64,000 bases of DNA from the NCBI GenBank assembly GCA_002477945.1, contig DLLF01000028.1, positions 1-64,000 on the forward strand, given 5' to 3'. Numbering within the stretch: the stretch's first letter is position 1; the number at the start of each line of letters is the position of its first letter. The notes beneath the pieces are model-generated. The model was not told the DNA's origin, ran no database searches, and worked only from the letters and a program-made list of their open reading frames with translations. Both the position numbers and the translations under genes were made by a program. Shown piece by piece: positions 44,806 to 53,367 of this stretch. This stretch comes from Bacteroidales bacterium UBA7569. Lineage in GTDB: Bacteria; Bacteroidota; Bacteroidia; Bacteroidales; Paludibacteraceae.

Positions 44806-44822
44806 GACACTTCATAATTCCC

Positions 44823-46604
44823 CTACACTTTTTTGATGTCGCGGGGGATTTGCTTGAAGGTGATATGGTGGATAAGCATAAAGTCGCGGCTCAATCGGCA
44901 GCAGTCGGCATAGATGATATACTGCTCGGCTTGGTCGGCAGGGGTGAACGTATTGAGAAACGCTCTGTCCAATACCGTCTCTTCGCCTTGCTTGTAGTAG
45001 AAATAGTAGTTGGTGCCGTCCTTGCGCCCTAACAAGTAAGGGTGTGTACTGACGACGCGGGACGCGTCGTCTCCCATATATGGCATAGTCATACGGTTTG
45101 TACCAAACCGACCGCGGACGAGGGCGTCCGCGTCCCCTGCAACCCCTGTATCTTTTGGACTGTGATACGGCGTGTTTGTTTCGCTGTACCAGATATATCG
45201 CCGTATCTGCTCGGTGTCCGCGTGGTCGTTGAGCAGACCGGTCTGCGGGTCATAGATGGTGTCGCCTAACTCATAGAACGCAAACGAACCGCCCGTGCCC
45301 TCTACGGCTTTGCTGCCCTCGCCGTAACCGTTAATCACACGGCGCACCCGCTCGGCAGTGATTGTCTCGGCATAGTCGCACATCTCCACCAAGATAAACC
45401 GCCTGTGTCCGCCGTCCTGCTTGTTGAGATTCAACACCGCATGAGCAGTAGTACCTGAACCAGCAAAGGAATCGAGGATGAGGGCGTTAGGATTGCTGTG
45501 TGTAATTATTTCGATGAGATAAGCAATAAGAGATACAGGTTTTGAGTACTCAAAATTTATCCCCATTGTTTTCATATCCTCATTTGCTTCTGTATTACGT
45601 TTTACTCCACATTCGTCATCAGAAATTAAATCAGAAGGTGCAATAAATGAGCCTTCTGGATTCATACACGTATACATAGTGGATAGGCTTTTCTTTACGA
45701 CAAAAGTACTTCCCTCTGCAATATATCTATCAATCTTTTCCTGTCCCCATGCAGAACAAGCCATTATCTTAAATGTATTTTCATTAAGTCCGTTTTTCTC
45801 TATAACTCTATCTAATAATTCAACTTTGTATTTTTCCGAGTATGTACCAATCTCAAAAGAGTTAGGTATCTTCACAGAGTGTGCAGGAAATTTTAAGCAG
45901 ACAGGCTTGTTGGGCAAATGCCATAGTGGAGCCATTGTATTGTAAGAATTTTTGCCGTATAATTTAGGCAAATCTACTTTTTTATATAGAAAGACATATT
46001 CATATTTTGTTCGAATAGAGTAAGACAGACTTGGAGCCTTTGCTACACGATTCCATTTGAACGTTCCTACAAAATTCCCTGCGCCGAATATCTCGTCGCA
46101 GATTAGTTTGAGGTTGGCTTGCTCGTTGTCGTCTATAGAGATGAAGATGGCACCCGTGGGAGAGAGCAGTTTTTGGAGCAGGACAAGGCGGGGGTACATC
46201 ATACAGAGCCACTTGTCGTGGCGGGTCAGGTCTTCGGCTTCTTTGCCCACCACCGCACCCAACCACTTGCGAATATGCGGGTCATTGACGTTATCGTTGT
46301 ACACCCAACCTTCGTTGCCTGTATTGTACGGCGGGTCGATGTAGATGCAATCCACGCGGTTCTCATACTCGGGTAGCAACGCTTTGAGTGTCTCGAGGTT
46401 GTCGCCGTGGATAATTTTATTGACCTCCCCAACCCCTCCAAGGGAGGGTCCATCGGTATCGACACCGACGCCCGCGGGCGAGGCGCCCGCGTCCCCGGCA
46501 TTACCATACTTGCTATACGTGTATTGCTTTTCCAAGACGCGGTAGGGGACGTCGTTGTGGTGGGTCTGTACTTTCTCTTTTCCTATCCAGTGGAGGGTGG
46601 GCAT
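44823..46604 (-). CDS. mod: type III restriction-modification system, N6-adenine methyltransferase (Mod)
   Basis: 593 residues from ATG 46604 (MPTLHWIGKEKV, the usual Mod start). Motif IV DPPYNTGNEGW is at about residues 86-96 and the AdoMet motif DSFAGSGTTAHAV at about 376-388, the order of beta-class N6-adenine enzymes. Mod recognises the site and protects DNA. Odd: residues about 37-57 (between the KQYTYSKYGNAGD start and the HGDNLETLKALLPEYE motif) and about 490-518 are encoded by palindromic repeat DNA and give Gly/Asp-rich tracts (GDAGASPAGVG, GDADALVRGR, GDDASRVVS), suggesting in-frame repeat insertions. The longer frame to 46766 runs through leader hairpins and is rejected. Confidence 0.92.
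   Translation of the reverse strand: MPTLHWIGKEKVQTHHNDVPYRVLEKQYTYSKYGNAGDAGASPAGVGVDTDGPSLGGVGEVNKIIHGDNLETLKALLPEYENRVDCIYIDPPYNTGNEGWVYNDNVNDPHIRKWLGAVVGKEAEDLTRHDKWLCMMYPRLVLLQKLLSPTGAIFISIDDNEQANLKLICDEIFGAGNFVGTFKWNRVAKAPSLSYSIRTKYEYVFLYKKVDLPKLYGKNSYNTMAPLWHLPNKPVCLKFPAHSVKIPNSFEIGTYSEKYKVELLDRVIEKNGLNENTFKIMACSAWGQEKIDRYIAEGSTFVVKKSLSTMYTCMNPEGSFIAPSDLISDDECGVKRNTEANEDMKTMGINFEYSKPVSLIAYLIEIITHSNPNALILDSFAGSGTTAHAVLNLNKQDGGHRRFILVEMCDYAETITAERVRRVINGYGEGSKAVEGTGGSFAFYELGDTIYDPQTGLLNDHADTEQIRRYIWYSETNTPYHSPKDTGVAGDADALVRGRFGTNRMTMPYMGDDASRVVSTHPYLLGRKDGTNYYFYYKQGEETVLDRAFLNTFTPADQAEQYIIYADCCRLSRDFMLIHHITFKQIPRDIKKV
45051..45137. repeat. three palindromes within mod (C-terminal part)
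   Basis: Arms GACGACGCG/CGCGTCGTC (45051-45059, 45063-45071); CGGTTTG/CAAACCG (45094-45100, 45104-45110); CGCGGACG/CGTCCGCG (45113-45120, 45125-45132, followed by TCCCC). All lie inside an unbroken coding frame. Confidence 0.8.
46432..46495. repeat. palindromes within mod (N-terminal part)
   Basis: A CCCTCC/GGGAGGG palindrome (about 46434-46449) like those between genes, then CGCGGGCG/CGCCCGCG (46473-46480, 46484-46491) followed by TCCCC, the same pattern as the copy at 45113. Confidence 0.75.
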
Positions 46605-46950
46605 AATGGTCTGTCTTGCGGTGGTCGCCCTTGCCCTCGGCGACCGGTACGGATACAAAAAACGTGGGCAACTATACCTATCGAACTTGCTACTGCGGTC
46701 GTAGGAAACCTTTGCACTAAGTTCGGCACTGCACAGCGTCCACGTGCATATATACACGCCATACACGACAAGGGAAGACCCCGTTGTCGTGTGGCGGAGG
46801 TATATACACTCCGTAAACGTCCACTGATACCGCTCTCTGAGTGCTTGTGAAATTTCCTACGTTTCAGTAGCCAGATTGCGACGAGTAAACGTCTTTTTCT
46901 CTTATGTCTGCATTGCACTTAACCATGAGTAGTGAAGCGCAATGCCGATG
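46605..46950. other. long structured leader of mod
   Basis: Between the promoter (46951-46980) and the mod ATG lie about 345 bases with strong hairpins: GGTCGCC/GGCGACC (46623-46629, 46639-46645) and a long stem (46757-46774 with 46780-46796, short loop). Open frames crossing it have no family features. Confidence 0.55.
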
Positions 46951-46980
46951 CAAAGATAAAAATTATTGATGAGATACAAA
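46951..46980 (-). promoter_or_regulatory. probable promoter for mod-res
   Basis: Minus strand: TTTG (46980-46977), 18-base spacer, TATCTTTG (46958-46951). It abuts the pfkA terminator. Confidence 0.6.
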
Positions 46981-46984
46981 ACTA

Positions 46985-47019
46985 AAAGGCTCTCTTGTCT
47001 TGCAAACAAGAGAGCCTTT
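46985..47019 (-). terminator. terminator after pfkA
   Basis: Perfect 14-bp stem, arms 46985-46998 and 47006-47019; on the minus strand it is followed by TAGTTTTG. Confidence 0.85.
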
Positions 47020-47044
47020 ACCGTATTGAGTCTATCTCAAACGA

Positions 47045-48028
47045 TCAGATTGACAGGATTTGCAAAGCCTGTACGCTATCGGGTTTCACATCCTTATCAT
47101 CTTTGATAGCCTTGGAGAAGGGCACATAGACGATATCATCGTTTTGGAGTCCGATCATAATGCTTCGCTGTTCCTCCAAAAGAGCGTTGATAGAAGCCAC
47201 GCCCATACGGCTCGCCATGATACGATCATAGGCAGTAGGACTGCCACCACGCTGCAAGTGTCCGAGAATGGTAACACGGACGTCGTACTCGGGATGGTTT
47301 TTCTTAAGCGTATCCGCCAACCCTCTTGCACCGCCCGTTGTCGGATTCTCTGCGACGATAACTATACTTGAGCATTTTGATTTACGGAATCCATTACCAA
47401 TAAACGTTTCCAACTGTTCCTCGGGTGTTTTACGTTCTGGAATGATGGCAGCCTCAGCACCTGCAGCCAAGGCACTATTGAGTGCCAAGAAACCAGCATC
47501 ACGCCCCATGACTTCCACAAAGAACACCCGTTCGTGGGAAGATGCCGTATCACGAATTTTGTCCACGCAATATATGATCGTATTGAGAGCCGTATCGTAA
47601 CCAATGGTGCTATCGGTTCCCCAGAGGTCGTTATCAATTGTTCCTGGGATTCCAACAATCGGTACATTGAACTCCTGTGCAAAAATGCGCGCCCCTGTGA
47701 ATGTGCCATCACCTCCGATGACCACCAATGCATCGATTTTCTCCCGTTGCATAGTCTCATAGGCGATTTTACGTCCTTCGGGAGTGCGGAACTCATCGCA
47801 ACGAGCCGTCTTGAGAATGGTACCTCCACGCTGTATAATACCACTCACGTCTTCTGTATGAAACTCTTTAATTTCATCCGTTATCAGACCTTTATATCCC
47901 CGATATATTGCTTTCACACGAATGTTGTTATAGATAGCCGTACGCGTCACGGCACGTATGGCAGCATTCATTCCGGGTGCATCGCCCCCTGAAGTGAGAA
48001 CACCAATTGTTTTGATTCTGTATTCCAT
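47045..48028 (-). CDS. pfkA: 6-phosphofructokinase
   Basis: 327 residues, normal for the ATP-type bacterial enzyme. TSGGDAPGMNAAIRA at the N-terminus binds ATP; the catalytic region is VGIPGTIDNDLWGTDSTIGYDTA (key residues GTIDND, with the aspartate base) and MGRDAGFLAL follows; GHLQRGGSPTAYDR is the fructose-6-phosphate motif. It commits sugar to glycolysis. It is the last of the porQ-cmk-ispH-pfkA run, all leftward with short gaps. Confidence 0.96.
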   Translation of the reverse strand: MEYRIKTIGVLTSGGDAPGMNAAIRAVTRTAIYNNIRVKAIYRGYKGLITDEIKEFHTEDVSGIIQRGGTILKTARCDEFRTPEGRKIAYETMQREKIDALVVIGGDGTFTGARIFAQEFNVPIVGIPGTIDNDLWGTDSTIGYDTALNTIIYCVDKIRDTASSHERVFFVEVMGRDAGFLALNSALAAGAEAAIIPERKTPEEQLETFIGNGFRKSKCSSIVIVAENPTTGGARGLADTLKKNHPEYDVRVTILGHLQRGGSPTAYDRIMASRMGVASINALLEEQRSIMIGLQNDDIVYVPFSKAIKDDKDVKPDSVQALQILSI

Positions 48029-48087
48029 AGTTATTCAGTTAATATAGTTTATATGTTATGTGTCGTTTGTTTGCCTATGCCACATTG

Positions 48088-48969
48088 TCATTCTGTCAGC
48101 CGGTTTGCCACAGCCTGCATAAGCCACAAAGGAGTGGACGTTGCACCACATATTCCCACCCGTTCGCTCTCTTGTGCAGCAGCAATGATGCAGGGCGTCA
48201 GGTCTTTCTCGCTTGAAAGAAAGAAAGTCCTCGGGTTTTCCTCCTTACAACGGCGGTAGAGTACCTTGGCATTGGAGGAGTTTTTGCCACCCACAAAAAG
48301 GAGTACATCGTTCTGCGCTGCAAACCATGCGATATGCTCGGTACGATTCCGCACCTGTCCGCAAATAGTGTCATGCCACTCAAAAGCAGGCAAATTACCT
48401 CCCAACTCCGCTCTACGATGGTTGATTTCATCAATAAGCAAGCGGAACTCTCCGACCGACTTTGTAGTCTGCGAGAAAAGGTAAACGGATCTGCGGAAAT
48501 CGACCTTTGCCAAATCGTCCGAACTCTCCACCACCAGTGCCGTCCCTTCGGTCTGTCCCTCCAATCCGATGACCTCGGCATGCCCCCGCTTGCCAAAAAT
48601 GACAATCTGTCCATGGTTACTCTCTGCCATTATCCGCTCAAAGGTACGCCGTATGTTTCTTTGCAAACTCCGTACCACAGGGCAACTGGCATCAATAATC
48701 TCGATATGGTTTTCACGGGCAATCCGATAGGTTTCGGGCGGTTCTCCATGCGCACGGAGAAGGACTTCGGTATCGTGCAGATGACAAAAGGTATCGTAAT
48801 TGATGGTTTCAAGCCCCAGACGAGAGAGACGTTCCACTTCTTCTGCGTTATGCACAATATCTCCCAAACAATAGAGATGTCCTTTGGTTTGCAGCACCTC
48901 CTCCGCTTTCCGAATGGCTGTAACCACTCCGAAACAAAAACCCGATTGTTGATCAATGGTTATCTGCAT
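48088..48969 (-). CDS. ispH: 4-hydroxy-3-methylbut-2-enyl diphosphate reductase
   Basis: 293 residues. Starts ITIDQQSGFCFGVVTAIRKAEE; the three cluster cysteines are in GFCFGV, DASCPVV and GICGATSTP. ALVVESSDDL and VGGKNSSNAKVL are also typical. It makes IPP and DMAPP in the last step of the MEP pathway, using a [4Fe-4S] cluster. Lies between cmk and pfkA, an arrangement common in Bacteroidales. Confidence 0.96.
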   Translation of the reverse strand: MQITIDQQSGFCFGVVTAIRKAEEVLQTKGHLYCLGDIVHNAEEVERLSRLGLETINYDTFCHLHDTEVLLRAHGEPPETYRIARENHIEIIDASCPVVRSLQRNIRRTFERIMAESNHGQIVIFGKRGHAEVIGLEGQTEGTALVVESSDDLAKVDFRRSVYLFSQTTKSVGEFRLLIDEINHRRAELGGNLPAFEWHDTICGQVRNRTEHIAWFAAQNDVLLFVGGKNSSNAKVLYRRCKEENPRTFFLSSEKDLTPCIIAAAQESERVGICGATSTPLWLMQAVANRLTE

Positions 48970-49017
48970 TTTGGCAGTATGCTTGTTGCGTCACGGGAGA
49001 TATTATACCTTTAGCCG

Positions 49018-49701
49018 TCACTCCGCCACCCGCTGATTGAAGATTTGACAAATATATGCGAACTGTTCCTCCTTGGTCATATCACCGTTATCCACCACCA
49101 CGGCATCTGCCGCCTGACGGAGCGGACTCTCCTTGCGATGCGTATCGCGATAGTCTCGGTCGTTCACATCGCGCAGAACATCTTCGTAAACAGGATTGAA
49201 CCCCTTGTCTTGCAATTCCAAGAATCTTCGCTCCGCCCGTATTTCGGGAGAAGCAGTAAGAAAGAGTTTCAGTTCCGCATCCGGAAAAACGACCGTACCG
49301 ATGTCGCGTCCATCCATAACAATTCCCTTCTCCCGCCCCATGCGTTGCTGTTGAGAGACCAGGAACTCTCGGACGAAACCGATTGTACTTATACGGGATG
49401 CCCCATTGCCGACCTCCAAGGTACGGATTTTGTTTTCCACGTTCTCTCCGTTGAGACAAACAGACTGCCCATCGGGAGTCAGACAAAAACCTATTTGCAA
49501 TGAAGGTATCGCCTGACGCAGTGTCTGCCCGTTGATATGCGTATCGTCCATTATCCCATTGCGCAGGCAATAGAGCGCAACCGCACGATACATAGCCCCC
49601 GTATCAATGTAAGTATAGCCGGCATACTGCGCCAACGCCTTGGCAACCGTACTCTTACCGCATGAGGAATATCCATCGATGGCTACTATGATGCGTTTCA
49701 T
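49018..49701 (-). CDS. cmk: (d)CMP kinase
   Basis: 227 residues. P-loop at the start (IVAIDGYSSCGKSTVAKAL), then YIDTGAMYRAVALYCL and IVMDGRDIGTVVFPDAELKLFL, which define cytidylate kinase; RRFLELQDKG follows. It phosphorylates CMP and dCMP. Its start is six bases past the porQ stop, so it shares the porQ transcript. Confidence 0.96.
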   Translation of the reverse strand: MKRIIVAIDGYSSCGKSTVAKALAQYAGYTYIDTGAMYRAVALYCLRNGIMDDTHINGQTLRQAIPSLQIGFCLTPDGQSVCLNGENVENKIRTLEVGNGASRISTIGFVREFLVSQQQRMGREKGIVMDGRDIGTVVFPDAELKLFLTASPEIRAERRFLELQDKGFNPVYEDVLRDVNDRDYRDTHRKESPLRQAADAVVVDNGDMTKEEQFAYICQIFNQRVAE

Positions 49702-49707
49702 AACGAG

Positions 49708-50775
49708 TTACTTGAGATATTCATTGATATTCATTGAGAGACTCACCTGATAGATATACCCTCCCTTGGTCTGCTGAGAGAAAGCGGCTCCCAACCGGAA
49801 ATTGCGAATCCGCAGACCAGCCCCGACAGCAAAGCCCGCCAGGGAGCGATGGTCTTTCAACCCCAACTCCCTGCGACGACGGTGGTTGTAGGAGAGCGTC
49901 AGATAGAAACGGTCGCTTTTCGGCACGATGTCAATTGCAAAAATGGTATGCCGAAACATCATATCGTACCAAGCCACGGAGCCGTCCGCCACGACCTCTT
50001 CATCGGAATAAGTTTCCTCGGACGGCTGGTTCGTGACCTGATATCCCAGATCCCAACGCTGTATGTTATGGATCGTCATACTAAGTCTAATAGGGGCGTG
50101 TTTGAAGCGATAGTTCAAGCCCAACTGGAGGTTCAAGGGAAGACGTTCCCTGTGTTGTCCTGACTCATCGGTATAGAATCCTTTGAGTTGCCATCCTATG
50201 TTCTGCAGGCTGATGCCGAGTTGGAATGTAGAGTCTTTCGTCTGGAAATGTCCCCCGACATCGGCTGCCAGCGCGAAGGCAGAGTAGGACTCATAGTGCG
50301 AATATATGGGTTTGAGAGATGTACCGACCGTAAAAAGCGATCCGAGTTGGCGTGCATAAGCAAGCGTGATGCACATATCCTGTGCAGAAAAGGTCGTTCC
50401 GAGCAGCGCACCAAACTCATCAGCATAATCGAACTTCCCATAGTTAAGATAATGGATTGCCGCAGCGAAATAGTTGTCCTTATAGTTATGTCCGTACATG
50501 ACAGAGCCGATGTTGACACCTTGCAGGTAGTGAGCATAGTTGAGTTGCAGGATTTTGTCGGTGGAAGGGTTCAGAAGGGCAGGATTGCATACTACAGAAC
50601 TCAATTCCGCTTCTTTCAAGGACACCGTCGAACCTCCCAAACCATTGAGGCGAGCAGATGACGGGAGTTCAAGGAAAGAATATACGCTACTTCCTCCTTG
50701 CGCACGGGCAACAACCGCAAGCATCAAAACTATTCCCAACAACAACCAGCGGGAACAGTACAACATATTACCCAT
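49708..50775 (-). CDS. porQ: type IX secretion system protein PorQ
   Basis: About 355 residues from ATG 50775, with signal peptide (WLLLGIVLMLAVVARA). The start of the barrel, SSVYSFLELPSSARLNGLGG, is diagnostic for PorQ, and the rest is a beta-barrel with aromatic girdles, ending YIYQVSLSMNINEYLK. PorQ is an outer-membrane partner of the PorU-PorV-PorZ attachment complex that releases and anchors T9SS cargo. The frame is open up to 50835, but the promoter at 50833-50863 overlaps that ATG; starts at 50802, 50799 or 50775 remain, and 50775 gives the best signal peptide. Confidence 0.9.
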   Translation of the reverse strand: MGNMLYCSRWLLLGIVLMLAVVARAQGGSSVYSFLELPSSARLNGLGGSTVSLKEAELSSVVCNPALLNPSTDKILQLNYAHYLQGVNIGSVMYGHNYKDNYFAAAIHYLNYGKFDYADEFGALLGTTFSAQDMCITLAYARQLGSLFTVGTSLKPIYSHYESYSAFALAADVGGHFQTKDSTFQLGISLQNIGWQLKGFYTDESGQHRERLPLNLQLGLNYRFKHAPIRLSMTIHNIQRWDLGYQVTNQPSEETYSDEEVVADGSVAWYDMMFRHTIFAIDIVPKSDRFYLTLSYNHRRRRELGLKDHRSLAGFAVGAGLRIRNFRLGAAFSQQTKGGYIYQVSLSMNINEYLK

Positions 50776-50832
50776 GTTTCTATTTGAAGCGACAAGCATC
50801 ATGTATTCCTCTCTACACGAAACAGCACAGCG

Positions 50833-50863
50833 CAAAGGTACAACCTTTTGTGAATACCTGCAA
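50833..50863 (-). promoter_or_regulatory. Bacteroidota promoter for porQ-cmk-ispH-pfkA
   Basis: Minus strand: TTG (50863-50861), 20-base spacer, TACCTTTG (50840-50833). It fixes the latest possible 5' end of porQ. Confidence 0.75.
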
Positions 50864-50927
50864 GAGGCATATACAGCTAACCGACCCCTCGAAAGAAAAC
50901 AAAAGGATCCTCCTTTTAGCGTCTCTA

Positions 50928-50956
50928 TTGTCTATATCAGAAAAAAATGGCATCTT
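50928..50956 (+). promoter_or_regulatory. probable promoter for the Spm-like gene
   Basis: TTG (50928-50930), 19-base spacer, CATCTTTG (50949/50950-50956), one change from TAnnTTTG. It rejects the longer frame starting at 50658. Confidence 0.5.
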
Positions 50957-50996
50957 TGCAAGGTTTTTAGAATCTTTTCTTACTCACAAGTTCACT

Positions 50997-52229
50997 ATGG
51001 TATTGAATTATATTTGGATCGGTTTTATTTTGGTTGCCATAGTGAGCGGTATCATTCAATTCTGTTTCTGCGGGCAGGCCGAAATCTTCAATACCATTTT
51101 GAATTCCACCTTTGACTCTGCGAAAACAGGTTTTGAAATATCCCTCGGACTTACCGGCGTATTAACTCTATGGTTGGGCATCATGAAAATAGGGGAACGC
51201 GGAGGGGTGGTGGAGACCTTCTCGCATGCTGTGGCACCATTTTTCTCGCGTATCTTTCCGGAAGTACCCAAAAATCATCCTGCTTTCGGCAGTATGTTCA
51301 TGAACATATCCGCCAATATGCTGGGACTGGACAATGCCGCCACACCAATGGGACTGAAGGCTATGCAGGAACTGCAAGAAATCAACCCGAATAAGGGGAG
51401 GGCTTCCAATGCCATGATCATGTTTCTTGTACTGAACACTTCCGGTCTGACGCTGATACCCGTAAGTATTATGGTTTACAGGGCGCAATTGGGTGCAGCA
51501 AACCCCGCAGACGTGTTCCTGCCTATTATGTTAGCCACTTATTTTTCCACCGTGGTCGGACTTGTTTCGGTCTGCATTGCACAGCACATACGCCTTTGGG
51601 ACAAGGTAATACTCCTGACATTAGGAGGACTGACCGCCTTTGTGGGGTTAATGCTCTACGGGGCATACCGGTTGCCGGAGCCAACGCTCACCAAATGGTC
51701 GACCATTATTTCCGCCATTATCCTTTTGGGTGTAATCGTTGTTTTCATCCTGAAAGCCATGGCAAAGAAGGTCAATGTGTATGACGCCTTCATAGACGGT
51801 GCCAAGGACGGATTCAAGACAGCGGTAGGGATTATCCCTTACTTAGTGGCGATGCTGGTGGCTGTGGGTATGTTTCGTGCATCGGGAGCAATGGATTTGC
51901 TGGTGAACGTCATTGCATACGCAGTGGCTGCCATGGGATTGAACACTGATTTTGTTCCTGCATTGCCCACCGCCTTCATGAAACCTCTGAGCGGAAGCGG
52001 GGCGAGAGGTTTGATGGTGGATGCCATGACCCAATACGGAGCCGATTCGTTTGTCGGGCGGCTCGTGAGCATTCTACAAGGAGCCACCGATACGACATTC
52101 TACATTTTGGCAGTATATTTCGGGTATGTCGGCATTAAAGACACACGCTATGCCGTGGTGTGCGGATTGATAGCGGATGTGGCAGGAATCATTGCCGCCA
52201 TACTGATTGCCTATTTATTCTTTCATTAA
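50997..52229 (+). CDS. nucleoside-recognition (Gate) domain protein, SpmA-SpmB fusion
   Basis: 410 residues, multispanning. The N-terminal half (MVLNYIWIGFILVAIVSGII; GFEISLGLTGVLTLWLGIMK; LGLDNAATPMGLKAM) resembles spore maturation protein A; the C-terminal half (DAFIDGAKDGFKTAVGIIPYLVAMLVAVGMFR; ALPTAFMKPLSGSGARGLM) resembles SpmB. In non-sporing Bacteroidota this fused form is common and its transport substrate is unknown. ATG 50997 lies downstream of the promoter at 50928-50956 and matches the family start. It is divergent from porQ. Confidence 0.88.
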   Translation: MVLNYIWIGFILVAIVSGIIQFCFCGQAEIFNTILNSTFDSAKTGFEISLGLTGVLTLWLGIMKIGERGGVVETFSHAVAPFFSRIFPEVPKNHPAFGSMFMNISANMLGLDNAATPMGLKAMQELQEINPNKGRASNAMIMFLVLNTSGLTLIPVSIMVYRAQLGAANPADVFLPIMLATYFSTVVGLVSVCIAQHIRLWDKVILLTLGGLTAFVGLMLYGAYRLPEPTLTKWSTIISAIILLGVIVVFILKAMAKKVNVYDAFIDGAKDGFKTAVGIIPYLVAMLVAVGMFRASGAMDLLVNVIAYAVAAMGLNTDFVPALPTAFMKPLSGSGARGLMVDAMTQYGADSFVGRLVSILQGATDTTFYILAVYFGYVGIKDTRYAVVCGLIADVAGIIAAILIAYLFFH

Positions 52230-52243
52230 ACCATAAGGAGGGT

Positions 52244-52678
52244 ATGATTTATTTTCAAGCAGACGAAGTTGCAATGCCGATGTTACGACAAGACCTTGTA
52301 CGGGATTGGATTCAGAGCGTCGCCGCCTATTACGGGAAGCGCGTAGGGAACATACATTACATCTTTTGCAGTGACGAACGGATATTGGAAGTGAACCGCC
52401 AATTTCTGCAGCACGACTACTATACCGATGTTATAACTTTTGATTATTCCGAGGGGACAGTTCTATCAGGAGACATCTTTATCAGTATGGAAACCGTCGG
52501 GAGCAACGCCGAGCAGCAACAAACAACGTTTGAACAAGAACTGCTCCGCATTATCATCCATGGTGTACTTCACCTTACGGGGCAAGGGGACAAAACACCA
52601 GAAGCACACCAAGAAATGACAGAGAAAGAAGAACATGCCCTGATTCTCTACGCGAAAATCTGTCAAAAATCCAATTAG
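52244..52678 (+). CDS. ybeY: endoribonuclease YbeY
   Basis: 144 residues. The zinc-binding motif is IIIHGVLHLTGQGDKTPEAH (two histidines of HGxLHL plus a later His), with DVITFDYSE before it. YbeY takes part in 16S rRNA 3'-end processing and 70S quality control. The start ATG 52244 is right after an AAGGAGG; the open frame back to 52160 overlaps the preceding gene and is rejected. It follows the Spm-like gene by 14 bases. Confidence 0.92.
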   Translation: MIYFQADEVAMPMLRQDLVRDWIQSVAAYYGKRVGNIHYIFCSDERILEVNRQFLQHDYYTDVITFDYSEGTVLSGDIFISMETVGSNAEQQQTTFEQELLRIIIHGVLHLTGQGDKTPEAHQEMTEKEEHALILYAKICQKSN

Positions 52679-52707
52679 ATCCCCTGCAGATATCCAGTTT
52701 GGAATAA

Positions 52708-52739
52708 GAAAATCCGTTTGGAACGGTTTTTGCTTTTTG
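52708..52739 (+). terminator. terminator after ybeY
   Basis: Short stem CCGTT/AACGG (about 52714-52718 and 52722-52726) with flanking A/T pairs, then TTTTTGCTTTTTG. Confidence 0.6.
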
Positions 52740-52772
52740 TGATGGTAATATAAACCATAAAATCAAACCATT

Positions 52773-53006
52773 ATGAAAAGATTATTTTCATTATTGAGCG
52801 GCGTTGCCATGGGCGCGCTGTTGGGAGTTATTTTCGCACCGCAGAGCGGCAAAGAAACCCGTGAACAAATCAAAAAACTATTACAGGAGAAAATGCCTGA
52901 CCTCAGCAAAGAGCGTTTGGAAGAGTTGGTTGACGAGGTGGTCGCCAAAGTAAGAAATGTTCAGACCGAGACAAGCGAGGGGCAAGACAATGACCACGAA
53001 GCGTAG
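52773..53006 (+). CDS. YtxH domain-containing small membrane protein
   Basis: 77 residues. Starts with a glycine-rich hydrophobic segment (LLSGVAMGALLGVIFAPQSGKETREQ), the YtxH signature APxSGKExRExI; the rest is a charged coiled-coil (KKLLQEKMPDLSKERLEELVDEVVAKV). YtxH proteins are stress-associated in many bacteria; function unclear. It overlaps the next gene by 17 bases (52990-53006). Confidence 0.85.
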   Translation: MKRLFSLLSGVAMGALLGVIFAPQSGKETREQIKKLLQEKMPDLSKERLEELVDEVVAKVRNVQTETSEGQDNDHEA

Positions 53007-53367
53007 TTCCTTGCAACAACTCATAGCCGACGGCAAAGAATATCTGCAACGGCGGGGCGACTTATGCCGTTTGGAAGCGGTGGACAAGTTGTCGGTTATC
53101 TTGGGATTGTTCTTTACGTTTCTGGTGCTGAGTCTTCTTCTGTTGGTTGCCATAGGTTATTTCTCTGTAGCCATTGTCAGCAGTTTGGCAACATATATGC
53201 CTCTGTGGACCGCCGGTTGCATTATGGGAGGCGCATTTGTGCTTCTTGCCATCGTTGCCTACCTGCTCCGCCGTCCGCTGTTCATCAACCCTTTGATCCG
53301 ATTATTGAGCGGTATTTTGTTTCACACCCATGAAAAAAAGGAGGACGAACATGAGACCACTGAATGA
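52990..53367 (+). CDS. phage-holin-superfamily-like membrane protein (Phage_holin_3_6 type)
   Basis: 125 residues. An amphipathic N-terminus (LQQLIADGKEYLQRRGDLCRLEAVDKLS) is followed by two membrane segments (FFTFLVLSLLLLVAIGYFSV; LWTAGCIMGGAFVLLAIVAYLL) and a charged tail. The domain's name comes from resemblance to holins, but such proteins are normal chromosomal genes in Bacteroidota, with YtxH neighbours as here. Start ATG 52990 overlaps the YtxH gene; it overlaps the next gene's frame by 17 bases. Confidence 0.75.
   Translation: MTTKRSSLQQLIADGKEYLQRRGDLCRLEAVDKLSVILGLFFTFLVLSLLLLVAIGYFSVAIVSSLATYMPLWTAGCIMGGAFVLLAIVAYLLRRPLFINPLIRLLSGILFHTHEKKEDEHETTE

Noticed and set aside
44364..44810. 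148-codon minus-strand frame starting in the mod-res gap
   Set aside because: It begins within the 9-base repeats and then overlaps res in another frame; not a credible gene.
46583..46918. 111-codon open frame upstream of mod
   Set aside because: It runs through hairpin DNA and the mod start; Arg/Cys-rich composition and no ribosome site or family.
52990..53367. Prophage remnant suggested by a holin-like protein
   Set aside because: No other phage gene is nearby; the YtxH/holin-like/small-protein trio is a normal chromosomal set in this phylum.
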